DNA of 8,685 nt from CAZVAO01 sp964625175 (GCA_964625175.1 CAZVAO010000096.1:1-8685), one strand, 5' to 3'. Positions 1-8,583 are shown, counted from the stretch's first letter. Numbers and translations are program-made. The notes: a model not told the origin generated them from the sequence alone.

Positions 1-634
1 TCGTCACTCCATTCATAATACAACCGACTAGGGGCGCGTGGGCCATGTTGAGGGCCTCTTGCGACCGAGTCAAATCGTAGGATTTGGTTACGCCGAAACG
101 GGCCACGAGTATGATGCCGTCGACAAATTTCGACAGGGCCACCGCATCGGGCACGGCCAATACGGGCGGGGTATCGATTACGATATAATCATAAATTTCT
201 TTCATTTCGTTGATGAGCACCTGCATACGGGTAGAGTCAATCAAAGCGATCGGATTGGGCGGCGTGCGGCCTGCGGTCACGATCGATAAGTTTTCGATAC
301 CCGTTTCAGTGGTCACTTCAGCCATCGTACAGGCCCCCGTTAGCACTTCGCTGAGGCCATAGGCATTCTGTTTTTGGAAGAGTTTGTGGAGCGTTGGCTT
401 GCGCATATCGGCGTCGATTAAGAGGGTCTTTTTGCCCGATGCGGCGACGGCATTGGCGATATTGCCGGTCAGGAAGGTCTTGCCTTCGTTGGGCGCCGAG
501 CTGGTGACGACTAAGCATTTGATGCTATTATTGACACTGAGATAGTCGATATTCACCTTAATCTTGTTGAAGGCTTCCTTGACGGTCGTGTTCTTTTTCT
601 TAATCAATCGTTTCATGCGTTCAACTTGACTCAT
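1..634 (-). CDS. CapB/CpsD-type tyrosine autokinase (BY-kinase), 3' end beyond window
   Basis: Cytoplasmic bacterial tyrosine kinase that, with its membrane activator, controls polymerisation and export of surface polysaccharide. I translated the minus strand from ATG at 634 and it stays open for 211 codons to the window edge. Visible motifs are Walker A TSSAPNEGKT (44-53), Walker A' LLIDADMRKP (71-80) and Walker B IVIDTPP (151-157), the MinD-like P-loop set diagnostic of BY-kinases. The lysine-rich N-terminus (about 8-14) is usual. The C-terminal tyrosine cluster, the autophosphorylation site, lies off the window, so completeness cannot be judged. The start overlaps the stop of the upstream Wzz-like gene by ATGA (631-634), with AGGGGGTG five bases before it inside that gene, so translation is probably coupled. 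The separate kinase and activator resemble Gram-positive CpsC/CpsD or CapA/CapB. The family is secure; the exact ortholog is not. Confidence 0.93.
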   Translation of the reverse strand, partial: MSQVERMKRLIKKKNTTVKEAFNKIKVNIDYLSVNNSIKCLVVTSSAPNEGKTFLTGNIANAVAASGKKTLLIDADMRKPTLHKLFQKQNAYGLSEVLTGACTMAEVTTETGIENLSIVTAGRTPPNPIALIDSTRMQVLINEMKEIYDYIVIDTPPVLAVPDAVALSKFVDGIILVARFGVTKSYDLTRSQEALNMAHAPLVGCIMNGVT

Positions 635-1323
635 TTCAGCACCCCCTGATCGCTCTCTTTATAATAGGGGACGGTCCCCAGTACGGGTAGATCGGTGATG
701 CTAACGAGTTGCTCAACCGTTTTCACGGACATGTCGAGGAACTCTTTGAGGAAGGCGATTCCTACGCTGGCCATTGCACCCAAGACGAGGGCAATCGCAA
801 TGTTCATCAGCGTACGGGGCCGAATGGGTGTGGTCGGCAGCTTGGCTTCGTCAATAATCTGTACGTTGTCCATTTTAACCAGTACGGGAATCTCTCTGAC
901 AAATATTTGAGCCAGGGTATTGGCAATGTTTCTGGCCACTGCGGGGTCGGTGTCTTCGACGCTGAAGCGGATAATCTCCGTGTCGGCGGCGGACGAAACG
1001 CTGATCTTAGACATAAGTTCCGCGGGTGTCATATTCAAACCGAGGGTCTGGATGACTTGGTCCAATACGCGGTCGGTCTTGGCGAGTTCACGATAGGTGT
1101 TCACCAATTTAATGTTGAGATTGTATTCGTTATAGGTGATCACGGAGACATCGGTGACCTCTTTGGATGAGCTGATGATCATCACAGACGTAGCCTCGTA
1201 AATCTCATCGAGCACGTAGACCGATACTAAGGCGGCAATAATGCCGGCAAGTGCAGTGACCACCACAATCATCAGGAGCCACTTGCGCAATATGTTGATT
1301 ATATCTCTTAGTTCTATTTCCAT
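631..1323 (-). CDS. Wzz/CapA-type polysaccharide co-polymerase and kinase activator
   Basis: Membrane protein of 230 aa that sets polysaccharide chain length and activates the BY-kinase encoded next. Architecture is typical: short cytoplasmic N-terminus, TM1 at about 14-37, an extracellular domain at about 40-160, a proline-rich stretch KLPTTPIRPRT (161-171) just before TM2 (about 172-193), and a cytoplasmic tail with the conserved PVLGTVPYY stretch (213-221). This is the Wzz domain plan at the size usual for Gram-positive CapA/CpsC, without a fused kinase. The ATG at 1323 has a modest upstream site (AGGTAAAGAG). It starts 33 bases after the dehydratase gene and overlaps the kinase start by four bases, so the three genes are one operon. 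The codons for LGTVP contain a GGGGAC-G-GTCCCC palindrome (667-679) resembling the intergenic palindrome at 8103-8133. Confidence 0.92.
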   Translation of the reverse strand: MEIELRDIINILRKWLLMIVVVTALAGIIAALVSVYVLDEIYEATSVMIISSSKEVTDVSVITYNEYNLNIKLVNTYRELAKTDRVLDQVIQTLGLNMTPAELMSKISVSSAADTEIIRFSVEDTDPAVARNIANTLAQIFVREIPVLVKMDNVQIIDEAKLPTTPIRPRTLMNIAIALVLGAMASVGIAFLKEFLDMSVKTVEQLVSITDLPVLGTVPYYKESDQGVLK

Positions 1324-1356
1324 CTCTTTACCTGCATTTCATAGGATTCACGATGC

Positions 1357-3216
<1,860 letters not shown>

Positions 3217-3264
3217 ATGAATCTCTCCTGTTCTATGAATATATATTCTTTAGGATACAAAAAT

Positions 3265-3293
3265 ATCATAGCATATCTATTTAAGCGTTTCAA
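3265..3293 (-). promoter_or_regulatory. Sigma-A-type promoter of the polysaccharide operon
   Basis: Read on the minus strand, TTGAAA (3293-3288), a 17-base spacer and TATGAT (3270-3265), with TGC directly before the -10 giving an extended -10. Spacing and both hexamers are near consensus. Transcription would start near 3258, leaving a leader of roughly 40 bases before the TTG start at 3216, with no obvious attenuator in it. No operator can be assigned. Confidence 0.75.
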
Positions 3294-3471
3294 TTAATAG
3301 GTATATGAATTTTTATACGGTACGTTGAAAGTATATTTTCTTTGGTTTATTTTGGTAGTTATAATATTTAATGTCTCATAAAAGCCGTGTTCTAACATTT
3401 GAGGTACTTGGTCGCAGTATTTGGAGATGAATACTAGATTGAATTATTTGAATAATCATACAATTATACAC

Positions 3472-3513
3472 TCTTTGATATAGAATTTTGGGCGTTGTAT
3501 AATCTTTGATATA
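3472..3513 (+). repeat. Direct repeat TCTTTGATATA, two copies
   Basis: Identical 11-base copies at 3472-3482 and 3503-3513, 31 bases apart, which is about three helical turns. Similarity continues weakly on both sides (TATACAC versus GTATAA before, GAATTTT versus ATTTT after). The copies overlap the -35 and -10 of the orphan promoter, a placement that suits a regulator binding two sites on the same DNA face. The regulator is unknown. Confidence 0.5.
3475..3503 (+). promoter_or_regulatory. Orphan rightward promoter
   Basis: TTGATA (3475-3480), a 17-base spacer and TATAAT (3498-3503) form a near-consensus sigma-A promoter on the plus strand. A second TATAAT (3510-3515) follows. Transcription would start at about 3510, some 900 bases before the first amidohydrolase start, with no gene between. 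It may drive a small RNA ending near the T-rich run at 3680-3698, or a long leader of the amidohydrolase operon. In AT-rich DNA such matches can arise by chance. Confidence 0.45.
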
Positions 3514-3574
3514 ATTTTACGATTTAGTACAAAAGACCTTTGGGGTCAGCTGCGCATAAGCAAAATGATGTCTC

Positions 3575-3621
3575 AAAGCGGATTAATCCATCTTTTTCAG
3601 CATATTCGTCATCATTTAGGG
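3575..3621 (+). repeat. Diverged direct repeat, copy A (copy B at 4016-4064)
   Basis: This stretch and 4016-4064 can be aligned by eye: both start AAGCG, share an ATC plus T-run followed by CA, then GTC, and end in an identical TCATTTAGGG. Gaps and substitutions are frequent between these anchors, so the two may be old duplicates or a shared structural element. Copies lie about 440 bases apart on the same strand. The alignment is manual and could be chance in AT-rich DNA. Confidence 0.3.
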
Positions 3622-4103
3622 CCAAAAGCAACATGATTATACAAAAGGCTGTATATTTTGCAGTTTTTCGCTGATAAAATTTTTTTTCTTTTTTCCCCTA
3701 TGATAAGTTCTTACTTGATAGGCATTCAGCAAAATTGAGCGGTGCTGCGACCTAAATCCTAAATTTCGCCAATGCCAATAGAATATCCAGCGCAGAAACT
3801 ACGGATCATCTTTAGCTAGCGCCACTTGTACAGGCGTCTATGAGGCTTGACCTTTTGTCGAAAAGAATCATCAAAAAAACTCTGTGAACGTCGTGACCTG
3901 CAAGTCTACAGCTCGGATTATTGCTTTTAGTAGTGTTTGGTATATTCTTAATGTCAATATGTTGCAGGTCTATTCAAAGTAGTAGCGAATAACAAGCCGA
4001 ATGAAAATAACCGATAAGCGTTGGATGCCACATCTTTTTTCATCGAATAGGTCCTCATTTAGGGTAGCGGTATCTTAAGTATACTTTGGTTATGGGTATA
4101 TAG

Positions 4104-4262
4104 TACTTTTTCGGCTATGATATTGTTGAAGAAGTGATTAGGTTGCTGGGCAATCACCAAGATGGCGGCTTCTCAGCGAATGGATTTTTTATTGCATCAG
4201 GTCGGTCTTTAGGATTTTTGAGCGCCCTAAAGGGTCGATTGAAAGCGGATTGGCTGCTAGGG
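4104..4262 (+). pseudogene. Protein-like reading stretch, possible gene remnant
   Basis: A stop-free plus-strand frame of 52 codons ends in TGA at 4260-4262. Its translation looks like real protein, for example DIVEEVIRLL followed by a glycine-rich part (QDGGFSANGFF) and SLGFLSALKGRL, and local GC is higher than in the surrounding intergenic DNA. An in-frame TAG precedes it at 4101-4103 and there is no usable start or ribosome binding site, so if it was coding it is the tail of a decayed gene. I do not recognise the family. It could also be an accidental open frame. Confidence 0.25.
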
Positions 4263-4416
4263 TGAGTTGTATCATTTCTGATGTATTACACCCTATCTGC
4301 ACACACCTTTACGATCGGCTAACTGATTGTTACCCACACACGTCTAATGAATGGGAGTAGGTGGTTTAATCCTGCCCCTACCAATTTCGGAAACTACGAG
4401 CTTAAGGAGGTTTGTA

Positions 4417-5577
4417 ATGAAAGCCATAATCAACGCTCAAATCTGCACAATAATCTCAGACCCCATACCGAGTGGCACGATTCTCTGGCACGATCACACG
4501 ATTATCGACCTTGGACCAAATGTTGAACTGCCAACGGGCCCCGAGATCTATGATGCCCAAGGGGGCGTTGTTACACCCGGTTTAATCAATGCCCACAGTC
4601 AGGCTGGGCTTAAGGAAAGTTATAATGGCTATGTGGCTGGTGATGACAGCAATGAGTCGGCCTTTCCCCTTACCCCCCAAGTGAATGCTTATGATGGCAT
4701 TAATCCACGCGATCCGATTTTCGCTAAGATGGCGGCAGCTGGGGTTACGACAACAGCTGTGGCTCCTGGCAATGCGAATCTACTTGGCGGCTCGATCACC
4801 GTCATCAAAACAGTGGGTGCTACAAGAGCAGATCAGTTGGTTGAGGATCAAGTTGGCATGAAGGGTGCACTGGGGGAATTCCCGAAACGCACTTATAGTG
4901 CAAAACCTTTTCCACCAAATACACGCCTCAATATGATGGCGCTGTTACGCCAGACCTTGTACAGTGCTAATAACTACACGATGGCTCGAGCCATGGCCCC
5001 CGCTGATCGCCCTATCCCCTATAATTTGATGATGGAAAAGACGGCGTGCTTAATTGGCGGCCATACGCCTTTCTTCGTACATGCCAACCGCTGTGATGAT
5101 CTTTACTCGACCTTGCGCTTGGCAAAAGAGTTTGATCTTAAACTGGTTTTGGTTAATGCGATGGAGGCCCATTTAGCTGTGGCTAAGATAGCAGAGTACG
5201 GTGTCAGCTGTATTGTGTCACCTGGTTTGAAGCCACTTGATTATTATGAGCAACAAAACGGTGACTTTCGTGCACCACTGATTTTACTTGAGGCGGGGAT
5301 CTGCACGGCTGTAGCGCCGGATTCCACCTATTTAGGTGCGGATGAACTTCCTGCCCTTGGCTTGAAATTGCGTCAAGCGGGGATGTCCTTGGAACAAGTT
5401 TTAGAGACAATGACGATTAATCCAGCTAAAATTCTCGGAGTGGCAGACCGTCTTGGGTCTTTAGAGCCTGGGAAAGATGCGGATCTGGTCGTCTTTAATG
5501 GAGAGCCCTTTACCCCAGAGGGCACCGTCAAACGTGTCATCATTAATGGGCAGTCGCTTTATGAAGGAGGCAAATAA
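4417..5577 (+). CDS. Amidohydrolase-superfamily protein, metal site partly degraded (paralog 1)
   Basis: 386 aa, cytoplasmic (no signal peptide or TM), with the amidohydrolase plan: N-terminal beta-sandwich, TIM barrel, and the C-terminal LGSLEPGKDADLVV signature (346-359) that returns to the sandwich. The strand-1 HxH motif is HSQ (H60, Q62). VHAN (221-224) replaces HAH, N247 stands where paralog 2 has a histidine, while H252 and the strand-8 aspartate D302 (PDST) remain. The KT (131-132), GMK (147-149) and ME (206-207) positions shared with its paralogs are kept. Start chosen at ATG 4417 because AAGGAGG (4404-4410) lies six bases upstream; an in-frame ATG at 4351 has no such site and would add 22 unlike residues. 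First of three tandem paralogs, with the next start one base after its stop. Substrate unknown; it may be inactive, use one metal, or act as a partner subunit of paralog 2. Confidence 0.9.
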   Translation: MKAIINAQICTIISDPIPSGTILWHDHTIIDLGPNVELPTGPEIYDAQGGVVTPGLINAHSQAGLKESYNGYVAGDDSNESAFPLTPQVNAYDGINPRDPIFAKMAAAGVTTTAVAPGNANLLGGSITVIKTVGATRADQLVEDQVGMKGALGEFPKRTYSAKPFPPNTRLNMMALLRQTLYSANNYTMARAMAPADRPIPYNLMMEKTACLIGGHTPFFVHANRCDDLYSTLRLAKEFDLKLVLVNAMEAHLAVAKIAEYGVSCIVSPGLKPLDYYEQQNGDFRAPLILLEAGICTAVAPDSTYLGADELPALGLKLRQAGMSLEQVLETMTINPAKILGVADRLGSLEPGKDADLVVFNGEPFTPEGTVKRVIINGQSLYEGGK

Positions 5578-5578
5578 A

Positions 5579-6736
5579 ATGCTGTTAATTAAGAACGGAC
5601 TGGTATTCACAGCCACTAGTGATGAATTTATTCGTGCGGATATCCTGATTAAGAACGGGAAAATTGCTGCTCTGGCACCCACGATCAACGAAGAGGCTGC
5701 GGAGATTATTGATGCGGCTGGACGTTTGGTCATGCCTGGTCTAATCGATGCCCACACCCATATGGGTATTATGGAAAACGAAATTGGACCTGCTGGTTAC
5801 GATAATAATGAGATGGGTGATCCCATTAGTCCTCAGTTGCGCGGGATCGACTGTATTAATCCTGAAACGCGCAGTTTTGCCGATGCCCGCAAAACCGGAG
5901 TGACCACCGTTGTGACGGGTGTGGGTAGCCAAAATATCCTTGGGGGGACTCATGTTGCGATTAAAACAGCGGGCTACCGCGTTGATGATATGGTCGTTAA
6001 GAATCATGTGGCAATGAAGTGTGCGTTCGGTGAGAATCCGAAGAAAAGCTATGGTTTCAGAGGTATTTACCCGATTACGCGCATGGGTCAGGCTGCCATC
6101 TTTCGTGAGACCTTGTTTAGAGCGCGTGATTATCTGAAGGCGAAAGAAGCCGCCAATGGTGATTTGGCACTGATGCCGCCTGTGGATATGAAAATGGAAG
6201 GGCTGATTCCTGTGCTTAAGGGTGAGGTTCCCCTCAAGGCGCATGCCCATCGCCATGATGATATGATGAATGCGATTCGTATTGCCAAAGAGTTTGATCT
6301 CAAAATCCTCTTTATCCACGCGACAGCGGGCCACTTGATTGCTAAACAGCTTAAAGAAGCCAATATCTTAGGCTGCATCCTCGGGCCCACCTTCTCAGAT
6401 GGGGGTAAGTTCGAGATGAAGGATGTGACCTTTGAAACCCATGCGATTCTGCAAAAGGCTGGGGTGAAATTTGCTTTCCAGACGGATGCTCCCATTAGTC
6501 CGGTCGAGCACCTACCCTTGATGGCGGCACTGGCTGTGCGCAGTGGGTTAGGTGAAACAGACGCCTTGAAGGCGTTGACCATCAATGCCGCAGAGATTTA
6601 CGGCTTTGACGATAAGGTCGGTAGTCTGGAAGTTGGCAAAGATGCGGATATTCTAATATGTGAAGTCAGCCCCCTTGAATTCGATGCGCAAGCATGGAAA
6701 GTACTGATCGACGGCAAAGTCGTTTACAGTGCCTAG
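5579..6736 (+). CDS. Metal-dependent amidohydrolase with intact active site (paralog 2)
   Basis: 385 aa cytoplasmic hydrolase of the imidazolonepropionase-like branch of the amidohydrolase superfamily. All metal or catalytic positions are present: AHTHMG with H59 and H61, KAHAHR with H222 and H224, FIHATAGH with H247 and H252, and QTDAP with D303. K129, K147 and E207 (ME) are shared across the trio. The C-terminal VGSLEVGKDADI (347-358) is the usual signature. ATG 5579 was chosen because AAGGAGG (5564-5570), inside the end of paralog 1, lies eight bases upstream; an upstream in-frame ATG lies within paralog 1. The one-base gap to paralog 1 implies translational coupling. It is the only member of the trio predicted to be a normal hydrolase. 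The reaction would be C-N hydrolysis of a cyclic or linear amide, but nothing in the window identifies the substrate and no transporter gene is nearby. Confidence 0.93.
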   Translation: MLLIKNGLVFTATSDEFIRADILIKNGKIAALAPTINEEAAEIIDAAGRLVMPGLIDAHTHMGIMENEIGPAGYDNNEMGDPISPQLRGIDCINPETRSFADARKTGVTTVVTGVGSQNILGGTHVAIKTAGYRVDDMVVKNHVAMKCAFGENPKKSYGFRGIYPITRMGQAAIFRETLFRARDYLKAKEAANGDLALMPPVDMKMEGLIPVLKGEVPLKAHAHRHDDMMNAIRIAKEFDLKILFIHATAGHLIAKQLKEANILGCILGPTFSDGGKFEMKDVTFETHAILQKAGVKFAFQTDAPISPVEHLPLMAALAVRSGLGETDALKALTINAAEIYGFDDKVGSLEVGKDADILICEVSPLEFDAQAWKVLIDGKVVYSA

Positions 6737-6752
6737 CGAAGGAGGAAGAATA

Positions 6753-7919
6753 ATGTTATTAATCAAAAACGCTAAAATTTATACGATGGCGGGGCCTGCT
6801 ATTGAGAAGGGCTCGATTCTTATCGACAAGGGCCTCATTAAAGCGGTTGGCACGGGTCTTGCTGTTCCAGAAGGCACGCAGATTATAGATGCAAGTGGCA
6901 AGAATATCTATCCCGGTTTTATCGATGCCCAGTCGCAGCTGGGCCTTATCGAACTGGCTTTGGGGTTTGAGGGTAACGATGCAATTGAGGCATCTGCACC
7001 TGCGCAACCGCAACTGCGCGCTTATGATGGTGCCAATCCTATGGATGGCAAATTTGCGATTGCCCGACGCGGCGGGATCACCACGGCAATCATCAGCCCG
7101 AGTTCAGAGGCTAGTAACCGCGGCGGAACGGGTACGGTGATTGCGGGTTCAATGACGGCGATCAAAACAAGCGGCGACTGCATTGATGATATGATCCGCG
7201 AAGAATATGTTGGTATGCGTGCGACGGTTGGTCCAGCTGCTAAGAACTTTGCTTTGCTGAATCAGAAGTTCCCGAGCAGCCGCACCTCTGTTGCCGCCGT
7301 GATCCGCGAAACGCTTTTGAAAGCCATGCAGTATCGGGCCAAGAAAGCGGCTGGTATGGTGGTACCTTACGACTTGGGGATGGAAGCCATGTTACCAATC
7401 ATCAATAAAGAGCGCCCTCTTGTGGTGCACGCGAACCTCAAACAAGATATTTTCAATGCCTTGCGGGTTTTAGAGGAGTATGACATCCGTATGGTGCTGC
7501 TACACGTTGCAGAAGGCCATCTGATTGCAGACGATTTGGCAGAGGCTGGCGTTGCCTGTTTAGTGGGTCCCCTCCATATTTCACATGCTAGCAGTGAAAC
7601 GCATTATCAGAGTAAAACCGTCGCGGCTAAGCTTTATGAGGCGGGCGTTCCCTTTGCACTTATTGGCCATAGTGGGTCCACGAAATCCGATATGATTACC
7701 ATCCAGGCGGCGTTGGCAGTTGCTGCTGGCTTGCCGGAGGAAGAGGCCCTTAAGGCGATTACGCTTTACCCCGCGCAGATTTACGGGATTGATGATCGCG
7801 TGGGCAGTCTGGAAGTGGGTAAAGTGGCCGACCTCGTGCTGACGCAAGGGTGTCCACTGACGCGCCAAGGAATCATCGAGTACGTCTATATTGCTGGGGA
7901 AAAAGTGTACGAAAAGTAA
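6753..7919 (+). CDS. Amidohydrolase-superfamily protein lacking metal ligands (paralog 3, likely pseudoenzyme)
   Basis: 388 aa, clearly homologous over its full length to paralog 2: the same MLLIKN start, YDGANP (91-96) like INPETR/INPRDP, IKT (137-139), RETL (185-188), ME (210-211) and VGSLEVGK (350-357). The catalytic apparatus is largely gone: strand-1 HxH is QSQ (Q60, Q62), HAH is HAN (226-228), and the strand-8 TDAP is replaced by GHSG (305-308), removing the catalytic aspartate. H251 and H256 remain. Length and frame are intact, so this is not simple decay. ATG 6753 has AAGGAGG (6739-6745) seven bases upstream; the in-frame ATG at 6729 lies inside paralog 2 and lacks a site. The gap to paralog 2 is 16 bases. 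A structural or regulatory role, perhaps in a mixed oligomer, is my inference; a hydrolase with a different mechanism cannot be excluded. Confidence 0.9.
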   Translation: MLLIKNAKIYTMAGPAIEKGSILIDKGLIKAVGTGLAVPEGTQIIDASGKNIYPGFIDAQSQLGLIELALGFEGNDAIEASAPAQPQLRAYDGANPMDGKFAIARRGGITTAIISPSSEASNRGGTGTVIAGSMTAIKTSGDCIDDMIREEYVGMRATVGPAAKNFALLNQKFPSSRTSVAAVIRETLLKAMQYRAKKAAGMVVPYDLGMEAMLPIINKERPLVVHANLKQDIFNALRVLEEYDIRMVLLHVAEGHLIADDLAEAGVACLVGPLHISHASSETHYQSKTVAAKLYEAGVPFALIGHSGSTKSDMITIQAALAVAAGLPEEEALKAITLYPAQIYGIDDRVGSLEVGKVADLVLTQGCPLTRQGIIEYVYIAGEKVYEK

Positions 7920-7954
7920 ACACTGCTGCACTCAGTTCTAGAAGCGAAGCTATT

Positions 7955-7987
7955 AAGGAGGGGATTAGCATTATTAATCCTCTCCTT
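7955..7987 (+). terminator. Probable terminator of the amidohydrolase operon
   Basis: A 13-bp stem (7955-7967 with 7975-7987, one G-T wobble) and a 7-base loop lie 35 bases after the last stop. The downstream run is only pyrimidine-rich (TCTCTATT), so the U-tract is weak. The left arm contains AAGGAGG, so it also looks like a ribosome binding site, but no ATG, GTG or TTG start is suitably placed. Confidence 0.6.
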
Positions 7988-8278
7988 TCTCTATTGCAAA
8001 AAATCAACACGCGCTTGGATATTCTATAACCGATCAGGGCCTGATCAATTTGATTGGAGGTATTCCTAACGATCGAGAATAAAGCTCAACCTCGCAATTC
8101 ACTGAATCATTGGGGACTGTCCCCAATGATTCAAAACAGAGCCCAATCTCACAACTACATGCGCCCATCTGCCCCCCATTAGCTTTGTATTTACAACACT
8201 TTTTTCTACCTACCACAATCTACAGTGCGATTATCAATAATGAGAAATGAAGCTCTCCATGCGTTTTACATAATATTT
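7988..8278. other. Intergenic segment with palindromes, no gene seen
   Basis: No convincing coding sequence. The one open minus-strand frame (8034-8216, 60 codons) runs through the palindromes and has odd cysteine-rich composition, so I treat it as chance. The segment holds a perfect 15-base palindrome with core GATCAGG-G-CCTGATC (8032-8046), the longer palindrome at 8103-8133, and imperfect direct repeats on either side of that one (GCTCAACCTCGCAA at 8084-8097 and GCCCAATCTCACAA at 8141-8154, 11 of 14 identical). Confidence 0.5.
8103..8133. repeat. Palindrome with GGGGACTGTCCCC core
   Basis: Perfect 15-base arms around a single central T. The arms read TGAATCATTGGGGAC and its complement. 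The GGGGAC-N-GTCCCC core is of the kind found as dispersed palindromic repeats in many genomes, and the same core occurs at 667-679 inside the Wzz-like gene. As RNA it would form a tight hairpin. No transposase is present here, so it would be a non-autonomous or regulatory repeat. Copy number in the genome is unknown. Confidence 0.7.
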
Positions 8279-8341
8279 GATACAATAAAGCCTGCCCTCA
8301 GCGTACCGATTCGATACGCTGAGGGCAGGCTTTATTGTATC
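8279..8341. terminator. Perfect 27-bp inverted repeat, likely bidirectional terminator
   Basis: Arms 8279-8305 and 8315-8341 are exact reverse complements, with a 9-base loop (CCGATTCGA). The GC-rich inner part (GCCTGCCCTCAGC) is bordered by AATAAA on one side and TTTATT on the other, so in either direction the RNA has a GC stem followed by a U-rich run, as in a bidirectional intrinsic terminator. The arms are unusually long and mismatch-free. A miniature mobile repeat is an alternative. It would insulate the exonuclease gene from the amidohydrolase operon. Confidence 0.65.
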
Positions 8342-8583
8342 GGTTTGACTTTAGTATATCGTGCATCAGCCCTATAAGTTACGAGAAGCTATCGGCGATA
8401 AGATTACTAACCCCCATAATAAAGTTCATAGAGGCTGTTTTGACCGTTATAACAGTATATAGGCAGCTTCACAGAAGTACTTAATTCGCGTCTGGGTGGC
8501 AACTTCTTTTCTTCATAGCTACAGAATCCAGGCCCTTTTTATTCTTTTTACTGTTTAACTGCCGCGATTAGCCGATAATCATG
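8342..8583. other. Intergenic DNA, nothing assignable
   Basis: AT-rich, with stops in all frames and only short hairpin potential (CTGTT/AACAG near 8433-8455). I see no gene, RNA or repeat in it that I can support. Confidence 0.5.

Larger units (their letters stand above)
3217..4416. other. 1.2 kb AT-rich divergent intergenic region
   Basis: No convincing intact gene in either strand. It separates the leftward polysaccharide operon from the rightward amidohydrolase operon. Besides the features listed separately (two promoters, direct repeats at 3472-3513, diverged repeat at 3575-3621 and 4016-4064, protein-like stretch at 4104-4262) it has an 8-T run followed by more T and C at about 3680-3698 that could end a transcript, preceded only by weak hairpin potential, and a 6-bp pair GGCATT/AATGCC at 3721-3776 that could close a larger fold. 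I saw no tRNA, no recognised riboswitch core and no clear promoter within 300 bases of the first amidohydrolase. Confidence 0.6.

Noticed and set aside
4116..4121. TATGAT as a -10 for the amidohydrolase operon
   Set aside because: No acceptable -35 is found 16 to 18 bases upstream.
4207..4232. 7-bp hairpin CTTTAGG/CCTAAAG
   Set aside because: No U-run follows and the loop is 12 bases, so it is not a convincing terminator or riboswitch part.
5741..6585. Long minus-strand ORFs (197 and 151 codons) opposite paralog 2
   Set aside because: They are antisense shadows of a gene with intact family motifs and have no ribosome binding sites.
7969..8029. Small ORF starting ATT after AAGGAGG at 7955-7961 (about 19 codons, hydrophobic)
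   Set aside because: ATT starts are very rare and the AAGGAGG is explained as the left arm of the terminator stem.
8034..8216. 60-codon minus-strand ORF
   Set aside because: It crosses palindromes and imperfect repeats, is cysteine-rich with no recognisable motif, and has no good ribosome binding site.
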